Shown: one piece after another, positions 47,292-58,319 of the stretch
Layout of the letters: each line of letters begins with the position of its first letter
How positions within the stretch are numbered: the first letter of the stretch is position 1
Source: Solen grandis
Taxonomy: Eukaryota > Mollusca > Bivalvia > Adapedonta > Solenidae
Reading direction: 5' to 3'
NCBI GenBank assembly: GCA_021229015.1
Contig: CM037787.1
Span: 36,318,410-36,382,409 of the forward strand
DNA length: 64,000 nucleotides
Made by a program: the position numbers and the translations under genes
The notes under the pieces: generated by a model
What the model saw: only the letters and a program-made list of their open reading frames with translations
Told to the model about the DNA's origin: nothing
The model's database searches: none

Positions 47292-48164
47292 ATGGCATCC
47301 AGCGAGGTTCTTGAGGGCCCAGGCAGTCCATCCCATCCAGTGGATCGAGGCAATCCATTGGTGGATCAAGATCTCCAGCAGCAAATGGATTCAGTTGAAC
47401 AAGAAAGGGGACGTCGCATAAGAACCTTGACAGAATTAGGTTCTGAACTGTATGAAAACAAAGTGTCCAAATTCGCAGACAAGTTAATTTCATATAGAAA
47501 AGACATTCAACAAGTGGTATCAGAAATACAAACAGACAGTGTTGATAGTTCATCATATTTGGACAAAAAGTATGAACTCACAAACAAATTCTCAAAATTT
47601 GAAGGTGAAACAAAGACATTTCTGAACTTTTTATCAGAGACAAACACTGAAATAAGTTTAAAGGAGAAACAATCTCAGGAAGTAATATTTAGAACTGTAA
47701 CAGATAGTGTTGTCAGTGCAATAGAAAAAATCAAAACATCTATGGAACAACACAGTGTTAAGCATGCACCTTCACACTCAAATAGGTCTAGTGTCAGATC
47801 TTCCAAACATAGCAGCAGTCATTCGAAGAGTAGTCATAGGTCGAATGCTACTTCAGAATTAGCAAGACAGAGAGCAAAAGCGGAAGCTGCTAAGGCAAGG
47901 CTGTTATTTGAAAAGCGCCAATTAGATTTGAAAAAAGAAAAGGCAAGATTGGAAGAAGAACATTTAAGGTCAAAGGCCAATGTTGAAAGGAAAAAACTTG
48001 AATTAGATGCAGATATGGAATATTTAGAAAGGGAAAGGGATGCCGCTGTTGCTCAGACAGAATATGAGGCATATCGTGATGAATTAGAAGGCGAATGTAG
48101 TGAACATAACGGAACTGAAATAGGCATTCAAACTTTTAAAGAGAGTGAACAACTAGGGCACTAG
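47292..48164 (+). CDS. BEL/Pao Gag N-terminal segment (coiled coil)
   Basis: 290 codons starting 26 bp after the LTR. Helix-prone residues about 20-150 are followed by a Ser/His/Arg-rich stretch (about 157-190, with HSSSHSKSSHRS) and a highly charged coiled coil (about 190-270, with EKARLEEEHLRSK and LERERDAA). This layout is usual before the DUF1759 Gag domain in mollusc BEL elements (memory). The frame closes at TAG. The following ORF is open for a further ~20 codons upstream of its Met in a different frame, so a frame break probably separates parts of one Gag. Confidence 0.8.
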   Translation: MASSEVLEGPGSPSHPVDRGNPLVDQDLQQQMDSVEQERGRRIRTLTELGSELYENKVSKFADKLISYRKDIQQVVSEIQTDSVDSSSYLDKKYELTNKFSKFEGETKTFLNFLSETNTEISLKEKQSQEVIFRTVTDSVVSAIEKIKTSMEQHSVKHAPSHSNRSSVRSSKHSSSHSKSSHRSNATSELARQRAKAEAAKARLLFEKRQLDLKKEKARLEEEHLRSKANVERKKLELDADMEYLERERDAAVAQTEYEAYRDELEGECSEHNGTEIGIQTFKESEQLGH

Positions 48165-48214
48165 AATCTTCAAGAGAAAATCTATACACAAATGATTGTG
48201 CTCCAACTGCAAAT

Positions 48215-50170
48215 ATGAATTCTTCGGTCAATGAAGATTTAATGAAAATCTTTATGAAGAAAGATTTATTAATGCAAAGAATGACACATTTCGATGATCG
48301 TCCAGAGACCTTTTTTGTTTGGAAGAGTAGCTTTCAAAATATAGTAAATGAACTGAGTCTGTCACCCACAGAAGAGTTTGACTTGTTGTTAAAGTGGCTA
48401 GGACCAGAATCCAGAAGGCATGCTGTTAGTCTTCGATCTTCAAATGCGAGCAATCCAGCCAAAGGATTAGAACGCCTATGGGAAAGACTGTATGAGCGTT
48501 ATGGTTCTCCTGAAATGGTTGAGTATGCACTTAAGAAAAAGCTGGAACAGTTTCCAAAATTAGGAACCAAAGACAATAAGAAGCTCTATGATCTGTCAGA
48601 CATTCTGGCTGAAATAGAATCAATTATGGAAAATACAAAGTACAATGCTATTCTGAGCTATTTCAATTCATCATCGGGCATATTACCAATAGTGTGTAAA
48701 TTACCATACCACATACAGGGAAAATGGACAGTTAGAGCTACAAAGTACAAGAAAGCAAACAATGTGGCTTTCCCCCCTTTCACAGAATTCTGCAATTTCA
48801 TCAGAGATATGAGTTCTATGTTGAATGATCCAGGATTTGCATATTTTGGGGACACTAAAGACACTGTGGAGAGAACAAGTGAAAAATCTAGTAGTACAAA
48901 GATAAAGAGTTACAAGCAATTTCCAGTGAGTGTAAGAAAGACTGATATCAATCATAAATCTGTTGAGAAAGGAGGCACTTTGGAAAGCTGCCCATTACAT
49001 GACAACTCCAAGCATTCCCTCAATCAGTGCAGAACATTTAAAGGCAAAAGTATGGCAGACCGAAAGCGTCTTCTTCGTGAACACAGAATATGTTATAGGT
49101 GCTGTGAAGACAACACTCATATCTTTAAGAACTGCAATGCGAAAATTAAGTGTCATGAGTGTGGTAGTAATCGTCATCCGACAGCAATGCACCCTAATGA
49201 AGGTCAAGGAGAAAATTGGGCAATTTCCAAGAATCAAGGCAGGGAGGGGTCATCTGTAAACAATGATACTATCTGTGGTAGTCAGGCTTACAAGGCTGTG
49301 GATACCAAATGTACTAAAGTATGTGGTCCAGAATTTGCTGGGAGATCTTGTGCTAAAATTGTACCAGTGAAAGTCTACCCAGGACATGATTATGAGAAAG
49401 CAATAAAACTGTATGCAATACTTGATGACCAGAGTAATCGTACACTGGGCCGACCTGAATTCTTTGACATAATGAAAATTTCCGCCAATAATGCTGAACA
49501 GTATACATTGGTCTCATGTGCCGGAACATACCAAACTCATGGGAGGCTCGCTCAAGGATTTACTATCTCAGCCTTGGATGACAGCTTCACTCTGACATTA
49601 CCAGTTATATTGGAATGTAATGAGATACCCAGCGCACGATCTGAGATTCCCACCCCAGAAATTGTTCAGTATCATCAGCATCTGAAAGACATTCCAATTT
49701 CACAATTAGACCCTGAAGCTGGTATACTCCTCCTTATTGGTCGTGATCTTCCGGAGGCACATCATGTGTTTGAGCAACGTGTAGGTCCCAGGAACTCACC
49801 ATTTGCACAAAAGTTAGGTTTTGGTTGGGTCATTATTGGTGATGTGTGTACAGGGAAGCACCATAAACCAGACAATGTCAATGTTTTAAAGACTCGCATT
49901 CTTGAAGATGGACGACCAACAATATTTCCACAGTGTGATTATAAGTTTGTAGTAAAAGACCTCAGCAATGATACGTCTCATCTTGATACAGATGTGTTTA
50001 GTGTGACAAAATATGACAATAAGCAAGGCCTCTCGATTGAAGACAAAGCCTTCATCAAAATCATGGACACAGAATTTGAGAAGAATCAGAAAGGTTATTG
50101 GTCAGCACCATTGCCATTTCGTACCTCTCGCCCAAAGTTACCAAATAACAGATCTCAAGCCCTTAAGTGA
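48215..50170 (+). CDS. BEL/Pao Gag-protease (DUF1759, zinc knuckles, DUF1758)
   Basis: 651 codons. Residues about 20-150 hold the DUF1759 Gag region (FVWKSSFQNIVNEL; GLERLWERLYERYGSPE). At about 292-326 are Cys/His knuckles: CYRCCEDNTHIFKNC and CHECGSNRHPTAMH. From about 395 the retropepsin-like DUF1758 starts, with the active-site motif LDDQSN. The ORF ends at a TGA that is in the same frame as the next ORF, six bases before its first Met. The TGA could be a C-to-T change of a CGA codon at a CpG. Confidence 0.93.
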   Translation: MNSSVNEDLMKIFMKKDLLMQRMTHFDDRPETFFVWKSSFQNIVNELSLSPTEEFDLLLKWLGPESRRHAVSLRSSNASNPAKGLERLWERLYERYGSPEMVEYALKKKLEQFPKLGTKDNKKLYDLSDILAEIESIMENTKYNAILSYFNSSSGILPIVCKLPYHIQGKWTVRATKYKKANNVAFPPFTEFCNFIRDMSSMLNDPGFAYFGDTKDTVERTSEKSSSTKIKSYKQFPVSVRKTDINHKSVEKGGTLESCPLHDNSKHSLNQCRTFKGKSMADRKRLLREHRICYRCCEDNTHIFKNCNAKIKCHECGSNRHPTAMHPNEGQGENWAISKNQGREGSSVNNDTICGSQAYKAVDTKCTKVCGPEFAGRSCAKIVPVKVYPGHDYEKAIKLYAILDDQSNRTLGRPEFFDIMKISANNAEQYTLVSCAGTYQTHGRLAQGFTISALDDSFTLTLPVILECNEIPSARSEIPTPEIVQYHQHLKDIPISQLDPEAGILLLIGRDLPEAHHVFEQRVGPRNSPFAQKLGFGWVIIGDVCTGKHHKPDNVNVLKTRILEDGRPTIFPQCDYKFVVKDLSNDTSHLDTDVFSVTKYDNKQGLSIEDKAFIKIMDTEFEKNQKGYWSAPLPFRTSRPKLPNNRSQALK

Positions 50171-50176
50171 GCGAAT

Positions 50177-52579
50177 ATGTTGGATATGACATTGAAGAAA
50201 AATGCAGAAAAGAGACAGCATTTCAAGGAATTTATGGAGCGCATATTCCAAAATGGACATGCTGAAGTAGCACCTCAACTAAAAACTGATGAAGAATGCT
50301 GGTATCTCCCAGTGTTTGGCGTGTATCATCCCAAAAAGAAGGATCAGATTCGAGCAGTTTTTGACTCTTCAGCTAAGTTTGAAGGCCTCTCCTTGAATAG
50401 TGTGTTATTAAGTGGACCAGATCTTACAAACAATCTAGTAGGCATCTTAATGAGGTTTCGAAAAAATTCCATTGGTATTACTGGAGACATACAACAGATG
50501 TTTTACCAATTTCATGTTCATGAGAAAGACAGAAACTTTCTTCGCTTCTTCTGGTATAGAGACAATGACATGAATAATGAGCTTATAGAATACAGAATGT
50601 GCGTGCATGTTTTTGGTAACTCTCCATCGCCAGCAGTCGCAAATTATGGACTTCGTAAAATAGCCCAGAACACAGCTCATTCTCATGGTGTTGATGTCAA
50701 GAATTTCATTGAAAGAGACTTTTACGTTGATGATGGGTTAGCGTCTCTACAGTCAGTTGATGAAGCCATAAGCTTGATGAAAAGAACTCAGGAGGCTCTC
50801 TATACTGATGGCCAGCTTAAACTTCACAAAATTGTCTCAAATGAAAAGGCTGTGTTAAGTGGCTTTCCAGAAGAAGACCTTGACAAAAGTTTAAAAACAT
50901 TGGATATTGTCCAAGACATACTGCCAGTTCAGCGAAGCTTAGGCCTTAGTTGGGACTTAGAGAGTGATAGTTTTGTCTTTCCAGTCATTGAACAGAAAAA
51001 GACACCACCCACAAAAAGAAGTGTTCTATCAACAGTAAACAGCCTATTTGATCCGCTTGGATTCCTTGCACCAGTATCCATTGGAGGAAAGCTTTTAATG
51101 CGTGAAGTAACGGCTAATGTCTGTGACTGGGATGAACCTCTTCCTCAAGACCTGCTTGTCAAATGGCAACAGTGGGTTCAGTCATTGCAAGACCTGAAAA
51201 AGGTGAAAATCTGTCGGACATATTTTCCTCAAGGTGAATTCAGCATGTCAAATGCAGAATTACATGTTTTTTCAGACGCGTCCGAGAAAGCCATCGCAGC
51301 TGTAGCCTTTATTAAAAATGAAAATTCAAGGGGAGAAGAATATGTTGGATTTGTTATTGGAAAATCAAAAGTTGCTCCCAAACACGGACATACAATTCCC
51401 AGATTGGAACTCTGCGCTTCAGTGTTAGCAGTGGAAATAGCGGAAGTGGTGTCCGAAGAGTTGTCCCTTCCTACTAACAACATTACCTTCTATACAGACA
51501 GCAAGGTTGTCCTTGGATACCTGAAGAACAATACAAGGCGTTTCTACATATATGTTACTAACCGTATAAGTCGGATACTGCAATTTTCAAGTGCAGACCA
51601 GTGGCATTACATTTCAACTGACAAAAATCCGGCAGACGCAGGAACTCGTCATGTTCATCCAAATGACTTTAAGGGATCCCATTGGTTAACTGGTCACACA
51701 GTATTAGAAATTCTCAAAAATGATGCAACCAATAATCAGAATTTCCCTTTAATTCATCCCAATGACGACGATGAAATAAGGCCTGAAATCAAATCTTGCA
51801 AAACTGTAGTTGAAGGTGATTGCTTCATTGGAACATTGCGATTCAGGAGGTTTTCGTGCTGGGAAAGGCTTTTAAGGACTGTTTCATTCCTTACACATAT
51901 AGCAGATTCTTTTAAGCTGGAAAATAAAGATGAAAACCTCTGTAATGGCTGGCACTTGTGTGAAACTTACAAGTCAGTGAAATCCAAAAACCAAGCAAGA
52001 AATTTCATCATCAAACAATACCAGAAGGAATTCTTTAGTGGAGAGATAATTTGCTTTACTGAAAGCAAACCAATCCCACGCAATAGCAGCATTCTAACAT
52101 TGTCACCTTTCTTAGATGAAGAAGGCATCTTAAGGGTTGGTGGGAGGTTAAAAAAGGCAGAGTTACCTTGGCATGAAAAACATCCCATTTTGATACCTAG
52201 ACAAAGCCATTTAGCAACTTTGCTTGTGACGCATTATCACCAATTAGTATGCCATCAAGGTAGACATTTTACTGAAGGAGCTGTGAGAAATGCTGGTTAC
52301 TGGATCATTGGAGGGAAACGACTAATCAGTCTCTTTATCCATAAATGTGTGAAGTGCAGGAAGCTACGCGGCAATGTTGGCCATCAGAAGATGTCAGACT
52401 TACCAGAGGATCGTGTCTTGCCGGCTCCTCCTTTCAGTTTTGTAGGTGTTGATGTTTTTGGTCCCTGGAATGTCATCGCACGGAAAACCAGGGAGGTGTG
52501 GCATGTGCAAAACGTTGGGCTGTGTTGTTTGGATGTCAGACAACAAGAGCAATTCATTTGGAGCTTATTGAAGAAATGA
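50177..52579 (+). CDS. BEL/Pao Pol: reverse transcriptase, RNase H, integrase N-terminus
   Basis: 800 codons in frame with Gag-protease. The RT core includes GDIQQMFYQF (about 102) and the catalytic YVDD (about 183-186). The Pao-specific peptidase_A17/connection segment has FDPLGFLAPVS. RNase H-like motifs are FSDAS (about 367) and YTDSK (about 439). The integrase zinc-binding H-H-C-C lies at about 686-726 (HYHQ ... CVKCRK), then the first catalytic Asp in FVGVDVFGPW. Reading leaves the integrase frame near 52492, consistent with a one-base loss in a G run, and ends at TGA. Confidence 0.95.
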   Translation: MLDMTLKKNAEKRQHFKEFMERIFQNGHAEVAPQLKTDEECWYLPVFGVYHPKKKDQIRAVFDSSAKFEGLSLNSVLLSGPDLTNNLVGILMRFRKNSIGITGDIQQMFYQFHVHEKDRNFLRFFWYRDNDMNNELIEYRMCVHVFGNSPSPAVANYGLRKIAQNTAHSHGVDVKNFIERDFYVDDGLASLQSVDEAISLMKRTQEALYTDGQLKLHKIVSNEKAVLSGFPEEDLDKSLKTLDIVQDILPVQRSLGLSWDLESDSFVFPVIEQKKTPPTKRSVLSTVNSLFDPLGFLAPVSIGGKLLMREVTANVCDWDEPLPQDLLVKWQQWVQSLQDLKKVKICRTYFPQGEFSMSNAELHVFSDASEKAIAAVAFIKNENSRGEEYVGFVIGKSKVAPKHGHTIPRLELCASVLAVEIAEVVSEELSLPTNNITFYTDSKVVLGYLKNNTRRFYIYVTNRISRILQFSSADQWHYISTDKNPADAGTRHVHPNDFKGSHWLTGHTVLEILKNDATNNQNFPLIHPNDDDEIRPEIKSCKTVVEGDCFIGTLRFRRFSCWERLLRTVSFLTHIADSFKLENKDENLCNGWHLCETYKSVKSKNQARNFIIKQYQKEFFSGEIICFTESKPIPRNSSILTLSPFLDEEGILRVGGRLKKAELPWHEKHPILIPRQSHLATLLVTHYHQLVCHQGRHFTEGAVRNAGYWIIGGKRLISLFIHKCVKCRKLRGNVGHQKMSDLPEDRVLPAPPFSFVGVDVFGPWNVIARKTREVWHVQNVGLCCLDVRQQEQFIWSLLKK

Positions 52580-53355
52580 GCAGTTCATCATTTATCAACG
52601 CCTTAAGGAGGTTCTATGCAATTAGAGGGAAAGTGCAAGAGTTTCGATCTGACTGTGGCACAAATTTTGTAGGAGCTACAAATGATCTCAAAATTGACAC
52701 CATCAATATTGAGGATGACCCTGTCAAAAATCTTCTCTTTAAATCAGGAACTGTATGGAAGTTTAACTCTCCTCATTCATCTCACATGGGAGGTTCCTGG
52801 GAACGCTTGATTGGTGTGTCAAGACGAGTATTGGATTCAGTGTTAATGGACAATAGAAACATTAAATTGACTCATGAAGTTCTATCAACCTTTATGGCCG
52901 AGGTGATGGCTATAGTTAACTCACGTCCGCTTGTTCCAGTTTCAACAGACGTAGAGGATCCATTTATCCTCACCCCATCAGTATTACTTACTCAGAAGAC
53001 AGGCACTGTTGTGGAGACCTTTGATCATATCAACATCCAGGACACTTACCGAGCCCAGTGGAAGCAAGTTCAGTTTCTCTCAGACGCATTCTGGAATCGT
53101 TGGAGACGCGAATATATACAAACTTTGCAATCGCGACAGAAGTGGCAAACAAAACTGTGTAACATAAAGGAAGGAGATGTTGTTTTAATGAGAGACAAAA
53201 CTGTTTCCAGAAACGAATGGCCACTTGGGCGTGTGATTCGTGTTTTCCCGAGTGAAGATGACTTAGTGCGAAAAGTGCAACTTCGTGTTGTCGTAAATGA
53301 GAAGTCAGTTATATATGTTAGGCCGATTACAGAAGTTGTTAAACTTTGTGAGTGA
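52498..53355 (+). CDS. BEL/Pao integrase catalytic core and C-terminal DUF5641
   Basis: 285 codons in the frame one base back from Pol, overlapping it by 82 bp. It has KRWAVLF, then SSSFINALRRF, the second catalytic Asp in FRSDCGTNF and the Glu in GGSWERLIG. The C-terminal DUF5641 has FWNRWRREYI and GDVVLMRD ... WPLGRVI. The annotated GTG start is only the reading-frame edge. In an intact element this would be the end of one Pol polyprotein. Confidence 0.93.
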   Translation: MACAKRWAVLFGCQTTRAIHLELIEEMSSSSFINALRRFYAIRGKVQEFRSDCGTNFVGATNDLKIDTINIEDDPVKNLLFKSGTVWKFNSPHSSHMGGSWERLIGVSRRVLDSVLMDNRNIKLTHEVLSTFMAEVMAIVNSRPLVPVSTDVEDPFILTPSVLLTQKTGTVVETFDHINIQDTYRAQWKQVQFLSDAFWNRWRREYIQTLQSRQKWQTKLCNIKEGDVVLMRDKTVSRNEWPLGRVIRVFPSEDDLVRKVQLRVVVNEKSVIYVRPITEVVKLCE

Positions 53356-53528
53356 ATCAAAGTTAGGTAGTTGAAAACTTTGCGAGTGAATCAAAGGTTG
53401 GGTAGTGAAACGGTGACATAATAAACAATTGATGTTTCTTGTTCAATTTATTCTTAGAATAATTTTCATTTTTCTATATTAACAGTTTAAGTGATATATT
53501 ATGTAAAGTAAATATATCAGGCAGGGAG

Positions 53529-54604
53529 TGTGCTGCCACATATCCGTAAACCCTTCGGTCAGTTTTTTAGACCATTCCCATTTTGGTTTTGTTTATAGAG
53601 TTACTTCCCTTTCATCATGTTTAGTTTTTACATGCGTGAAGCACGAGGTTGTGCAGGTTTTCATTTTGTGGCCCCATGGTGTAAGTAATAAAGTAAAATA
53701 ATATTGAATATTATATTCCATTTGGTTCTTTTGAAGTATAAAGCATTGTCATGTAATGTCATTTGATAGTAATCCAAGTTAAGCAGTAAATAAAAGGTGT
53801 TATTGCTTGTGACGTCATGCTCCTGGCCTTTTCTTAGCATTGAATAGATGTTTATTCAGTCTTATGTCCTTAAAAGTAGTTTTAGTTGTTCGAATATGTC
53901 ATTTTATATGTTTCTAGAATTCCTTCTTTATTAAATAGTCGTGGTTCAGTGTATAAAGATGTTTTAAGCATTTTCTAAGAAATCAGGGGAGATAATAAGA
54001 GCAGCATTATATGTAACTTTTTATATTTGATGATATTAATGTTTTGACAGAATAGTAAGGTCTGAAAATGTATTGAACTATTTTAGTATCATCTGGTGTG
54101 GAAGGCAGCAGTGAATTTATCTAACTCTAGAAATGGTCATTATTCTATATGCATTATAAATTTATGAATGTCAAGTGTTTTAAGTATTTAAATATTTTGA
54201 ATTAAATACCATAAGCCCAAGTTAGTGGATTAGCAGAAAAACAATTTATCACACTGCATATTATTACGGTTAATATATAAACCTGTTAATGGTGGTCATG
54301 TAAGAATGTCCTTTTATGAAAGGTGTCTCTGTAGAAAGGTGGTCTTTATAGAGAGAGAGAGAGATGGTCTCTGTAGAGACATGGTCAATATCTTGGGTAC
54401 ATTTTTACATATAATGTAATTAATTGGTTATCCTTTTTCATAGTGAGATTGATGTGAGGTAGTAATTGATATGTATTTTGTATGAATTTCTAGTCAGAAC
54501 ATTTGCTGTATTTTTGTTTTATTAGTATGAGAGTATAAGAATGTTTTAATTATATTTTCAGCTTTTTACTATGTTCATCGAGAATAAAGTTTGAAGACTT
54601 TACA
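53529..54604 (+). repeat. BEL/Pao 3' LTR (1076 bp)
   Basis: Matches the 5' LTR except for one extra A at about 54132. Followed by the target duplication CTAAT. Confidence 0.96.
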
Positions 54605-56592
54605 CTAATAACTCTGTTATTTGAGGTCCGATTCAGATGTGGTTTTTTGCATTGTGTTCCTTGTCAAAAGCCTAATCAAATATGATAGGTTTCAAAAATC
54701 TGCGTCTATAAATCTTTTTGACTACGGAAGGTTGAATGTTCGAACCTCGTAAAAAACAGTGAAAATGAGGATAGGTGTACGAAAAAAGTGCCCATTTTTA
54801 TTGGAATTGAGATAAAAGAATTTTGTTTGTTGCATATGATTCACAAGACATATACGCACAAAATATATGGAGTGGCGTATTCGGGAAATGCATGGTTTGT
54901 CCACAGTACGCGGTCAAACTTAACCAATATTTTCGAAAAGTCAACATTTTAAAAGCATGACTGTTAAGATTTTTTGCAGCTCCTGACTTTATTTTTAGTT
55001 CAATTTCTATGAAATTTTCACATTTAATGTAAAACTATGTTCTTAAGTGTCACATAATATAAAAAGTAAAAATGTATTGTAAAGGTCAAGGTCATATTAG
55101 GATAATTGTATATCAATTCGGCTTGAAATAGCTCAAAATCAAAAAACAATTCATAAACAATATATGAACAAAATATTTAGTTTTAGAAAAGTTCTTTCTA
55201 ATGATGTTTAGATTTTGAAGATCGGACTTGATTTGGTAATTTTACGGCAGTCCAAAGTTTGATCCTTTTTTTCGAATAATTGTAAATCAGGTTTTATGTT
55301 TCAAATTCTGATACATAAGAATAAAAAGTTTGATTTGTGCGACTAGTATACTTGATTGAACTATTTGCTGCTTTGCTAGGTACCTAATGGTAAAATTTTA
55401 ATCTATTTTCTTTCTCATTTTGCCGCTAGGGGGCGCTTTTCTTGAAATCATTTTTTTGCTTATAACTCAAAAAGTTGAAGTCCGGTTCGAATGCGTTTTT
55501 TTGCATTCTGTTCCCTGTTAATAGCCTAATAACATATGATAGGAATCGAGAGTCCGTGTGGCTGAAAGCTTTTGAGCTACGGAAGGTTGAATGTTCGAAC
55601 CTCGCAAAAAAACAACAATAAAAAAACCTGTGCAAATGAGGGTAGGTCTACGAAAAACCTATCCGTTTTTTTTAGAAATCAGATTGAAGAATTCCGTCTC
55701 CTGCATACCATTTGAAAGACGTATACACACAAAAAATATGGGGTGTCGAATTTAAGAAATGCGTGGTTTGTCCACTAGAAACGGTCAACTTCACTTAAAT
55801 TTAGGAAAAATTATAATTCCAAAAACATGTTTTTTTGTCGCTCCTGACTTTATGTTTTGTTTATTCGTCATGAAATTTTTACACGTTATGGTTTGTTAAG
55901 TTTGAAAGGGCCTCACAATTAAAAAGTTAACAAAACATTGAAAAGGTCAAGGTCATATTACGATAAGTGTGTTTTTATTCGGCCCGAAAGTGCTCCAAAT
56001 CTAAAAACTATTTCATTGAGAGTATTGAACAAAAGTTTTAGTTCTAAATAGTTCTTTCGTATAATGTTTAGTTTTTAAAGATCGGACTTGATCTGTTCAT
56101 TTTACGGCAGTCCAAAGTTTGATCCTTTTTTGGAATAATTGTTAATCAGTTTTTATGCTTGAAATTGTGATATATAAGAAAAAGAATGTTCGACTAGTGC
56201 GACTTATATACTTGTTTGAACTATTTGCTATTTTTGTAATTTTGTTTCTCATTTTGCCGCTAGAGGGCGTTTTGCTTAAAATCACTCTTTTGCTTATAAC
56301 TCAAAACGTTAAAGTCTGATTGAAATGCGGTTTTCAGCATTTTGTTCCTTGTTGACAGCACCAAAAATGTGATGGATTTCAAAGGATAGGGTATGGGAAA
56401 ATATTTGCGCTAGAAGAGTTTGAATGTTCTAACATTGCAAAAAAAAAAAGAAGAAAAAAATGTGCTAATTGGAGTAGGTCTTCAAAAAACCTTTTCGTTC
56501 TGTTTCATATTGAAAATTGTGGCTGAGTTGAAATAAAGTGTTCAAGTTGATTAGGTTAAAAGCGAAAACCGAGATACCGCTTGCGGTTCTAG
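54605..56592 (+). mobile_element. Second Helitron-like unit, right part
   Basis: Continues the unit interrupted at 46190. It repeats the GAGGTCCGATTC-like, GTTCGAACCTCGCAAAA and CGCTAGGGGGCGC blocks at roughly 840-bp spacing (about 54615, 55430, 56260), then ends in the CTAG terminus at 56592. Confidence 0.7.
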
Positions 56593-57609
56593 TGATCAAT
56601 TTAATATTCCTTATTTCCTAAACATTTGGTTAACAAGAAAGAAATTTTACAGACTTAATGAAAAATGATTTTTAAAAGAGCGTTTCAAAGAATGTTTTCA
56701 TTAAATGCAATTCAGTAAAAGCCAGAGAAAAGATGTTTATATTTAATAAAAACAAGATGGCCATAATGGCCCTATGTCACTAACCTGAGTACCATTGAAA
56801 CAAGATAATAGTGAGCAAGGAAAATATATTAGCACTACTTAAACGGAGCCGAATACCTGGTAAGTGTAACATTTGTTATCAGGTAGGGATACAAAATTAT
56901 ACCTCCATTTCCTTAATTGTTTTATAACAATGGCATTCCATTAGAGGTGTAACGGTACACTTGATTATTCAGTGCACCAAATATTTCTTTCCCGGCAAAT
57001 TCATATCATATTCGTGATGCCAAGGACCGAATATTGACGAATACAAATAAGTTAATGAACCGGCATACATAATCTGCTAAGTTTCACTCTAAAAGTTCAT
57101 TTTAAGTTGAATAAAACTTATTTGCACTGTTGGTCAGTTTAAACAGAAGTAAGCAATATAGCGTGAAGGGAGATGATGCACATAGTACTTAGTATGACAC
57201 ATTACGGCAAAAGGCGTAATTGTTAATAAAACAAATAAGATAATCCATTGATCTGTATCATGTCTGTCTGTTTTGTAAACAGTTATTCTATATAACTTAT
57301 TTGACCATCCCAGGTGGCCGAGTGGTTAGAGTTACAGAAAAGCATTGGCGCCGCTCTGGGGAGCTCTAGTTGTTTGACTTATTATAAATAATTGCACCTT
57401 ATTTCGATCTGGAAAAGAAATCCATATATTCAAACCTCAATGTATAAAAATTGTCATTTTTATAATCCCACTAATTTGAAAAATGGTAAGGGAGCATTAA
57501 GAACCCCCTGTTAATCCATTTGTCATATTTGGAATTTAAGAATATAATGCTGAAACACATGTCAATTTTGTTTCAGTTTGTTACAACTGAACTATGTTTC
57601 ACAGAGTTT

Positions 57610-57875
57610 TGTGCCCTTTATAAAAATGTTGACATTTTGACAACAGTCCTTGGTGTGCCTAGACAGCGTAGTGGTAACACACTGCGCTTCTCACCAATGC
57701 GTCGCGGGTTTGATTCCTGGTCACATATGTGACAGGGTTGAATGGTCGCTCGTCCAGACACATGGGTTTTCTCCAGGCTCTCGAGTTTCCTCCCACAATA
57801 ATGAGCACATACGCTGCCACCCTAGCCATTGAGAGTGATTAATTTAAGTTTTGAGAACTTGTTTCGTAATCAATG
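57610..57875 (+). mobile_element. tRNA-derived SINE, family 2 (copy B)
   Basis: Counterpart of 7650-7910 with A box GCGTAGTGGTAACAC and B box GGTTTGATTCC. Present in both copies, hence older than the duplication. Confidence 0.85.
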
Positions 57876-58319
57876 TAAAATAAGTTTAAACTTTTTAACA
57901 GCCCTTGCTGTAAATCTGTGTCATATGGACATATGTCTTGTTATTAATTTTTCTCTCACTCAAAATGTGTGTGTTTTTGTGTGTGTTTTTTTGGGGGGTT
58001 TTTTTTGTTCTTTTTTTTTAAATATTTGTGGTTTTATTTTTGCCCACTTCTCCAAAAGCATGGCCAAAATTCCATTAATTTACACTGTGGTGTGGCCAAA
58101 GTAAGGAAAGTCATGCCAGTGTTTGTTGATTATATATGTATTCCAAGCCAAGCTAGAGAGGTTAAATTGTTAAACCCTTGATAACAAACATTAACCTATA
58201 CATACTGCCTATCCCTCTCAGATTTTTATTTAAAACAAGAGCTGTCCGAAAGACAGCATGCTCGACTATTCGGGTATTTGATAGTGACGCAATACCATTG
58301 TATTAAAGCAGTATTAAAA

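Larger units (their letters stand above)
46191..54604 (+). mobile_element. BEL/Pao LTR retrotransposon, 8.4 kb
   Basis: Two near-identical LTRs, TG...CA ends, and a 5-bp target duplication CTAAT (46186-46190 and 54605-54609). Internal order is gag, aspartic protease, reverse transcriptase, RNase H, integrase, as in BEL/Pao. No envelope: only 173 bp separate the last ORF from the 3' LTR. There is no obvious TGG-type primer site right after the 5' LTR. A purine-rich AGGCAGGGAG lies directly before the 3' LTR. The LTRs differ by a single base, so it is young, but the ORFs carry two frame breaks and one stop. Confidence 0.97.
44319..56592 (+). mobile_element. Helitron-like element, tandem, containing BEL/Pao insert (absent from copy A)
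   Basis: Copy A reads AATAATGATC at about 4809-4818. Copy B has the block exactly between AATAA and TGATC. It starts TTAGGTTTTCGC and ends GGTTCTAG before T. Insertion between A and T without target duplication, a CTAG end, and a short hairpin ACCGC-TT-GCGGT (56576-56587) just before it fit a non-autonomous Helitron. The 5' TT (not TC) and the very short hairpin spacing are unusual. An internal identical-style end (CTAG at 45999-46002) shows two head-to-tail copies. No Rep/helicase is encoded. Confidence 0.65.

Noticed and set aside
46191..54604. Endogenous retrovirus with envelope
   Set aside because: Order, protease/RT type and lack of any ORF between integrase and the 3' LTR indicate a BEL/Pao retrotransposon without envelope.
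57310..57380. tRNA-Leu/Ser-like GGTGGCCGAGTGGTTAGAG
   Set aside because: No B box or acceptor stem follows; present in both copies as a decayed SINE head.
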